From Planctomycetaceae bacterium (GTDB lineage: Bacteria; Planctomycetota; Planctomycetia; Pirellulales; UBA1268): a DNA stretch of 15,104 nt. Below are positions 14,962 through 15,104 of the stretch, piece by piece (position 1 is the first letter of the stretch; each line of letters starts with the position of its first letter). The position numbers and the translations under genes are program-made. Under the pieces are notes generated by a model. It did not search any database and was not told the DNA's origin. It saw only the letters and a list, made by a program, of their open reading frames with translations. Location of the stretch: contig CANGIH010000011.1 in assembly GCA_947453875.1 (NCBI GenBank), positions 1 to 15,104 of the forward strand, written 5' to 3'.

Positions 14962-15104
14962 GTGGAACCGGGGCAGAGCATTTTCCCGCCGCCATCGGAC
15001 GCGGCGACTGCCGATCCAACCCATGCCGACGCCTGCCAATTGGTTGGGGCTCTGCGGCAAGCCGGACTGTGCGGGCCGCTGTATATCATCGCCAGCGACG
15101 ACTC
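14962..15104 (+). CDS. Possible start of a further gene, cut by the right edge
   Basis: A frame with a GTG start one base after the stop of the EF-hand gene stays open for 47 codons to the edge. Its last part (QLVGALRQAGLCGPLYIIAS) has the hydrophobic pattern of a helix followed by a beta-strand, and about 70% of its third positions are G or C. There is no good ribosome binding site before the GTG. A second frame from an ATG at 15023 is open too, with similar composition. Which one is real, if either, cannot be decided here; no family is recognised. Confidence 0.3.
   Translation, partial: MEPGQSIFPPPSDAATADPTHADACQLVGALRQAGLCGPLYIIASDD

Overview
The window looks like chromosomal DNA of a high-GC planctomycete, probably of the Pirellulales type. 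The main evidence is a large secreted protein with the layout typical of the PVC superphylum: a beta-propeller dehydrogenase domain, a HEAT-like helical region and a C-terminal c-type haem domain. It lies directly behind a planctomycete-style SGNH hydrolase. A secreted single-EF-hand protein and a family-orphan cytoplasmic protein fit the same picture. The lineage is inferred from gene content; no rRNA or marker gene is present. Coding density is very high, no gap exceeds about 150 bases, and codon third positions are GC-rich. For that reason most genes carry long meaningless open frames on the opposite strand.

Layout. (1) 1-1607, minus strand: a small operon of acyl carrier protein, a half-length ketosynthase-like protein without the nucleophilic cysteine, and a canonical ketosynthase that runs off the left edge. 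This is the front of a fatty-acid- or polyketide-like pathway. (2) 1757-2185, plus: a VanZ-like membrane protein, divergent from that operon. (3) 2248-3222, minus: UDP-glucuronate decarboxylase (UDP-xylose synthesis). (4) 3261-7329, minus: SGNH hydrolase followed one base later by the propeller/HEAT/haem protein, both exported. (5) 7470-8294, plus: hydroxypyruvate-isomerase-like TIM-barrel protein, ending tail to tail with (6) 8305-10553, minus: an uncharacterised 284-residue protein overlapping by ATGA with a MOFRL-family glycerate 2-kinase. (7) 10690-11898, plus: bifunctional riboflavin gene ribBA, then an oligopeptide-type solute-binding lipoprotein (11945-13939), then a secreted EF-hand protein with a long disordered tail (14073-14960). 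A possible further reading frame runs off the right edge.

How the genes fit together. The isomerase and the glycerate kinase belong to the same textbook route (hydroxypyruvate, tartronate semialdehyde, glycerate, 2-phosphoglycerate), although the reductase between them is not here. The SGNH and haem proteins form a translationally coupled exported pair, probably for carbohydrate or other organic-matter breakdown. The ACP and ketosynthase genes are best read as the edge of a larger cluster to the left.

I see no tRNA, rRNA, CRISPR array, transposase, integrase, phage gene or recognisable defence system. The most unusual items are the cysteine-less half ketosynthase, the SGNH protein with altered catalytic residues, and the unknown protein coupled to glycerate kinase. 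None of them amounts to clear evidence of a new system within this window alone.
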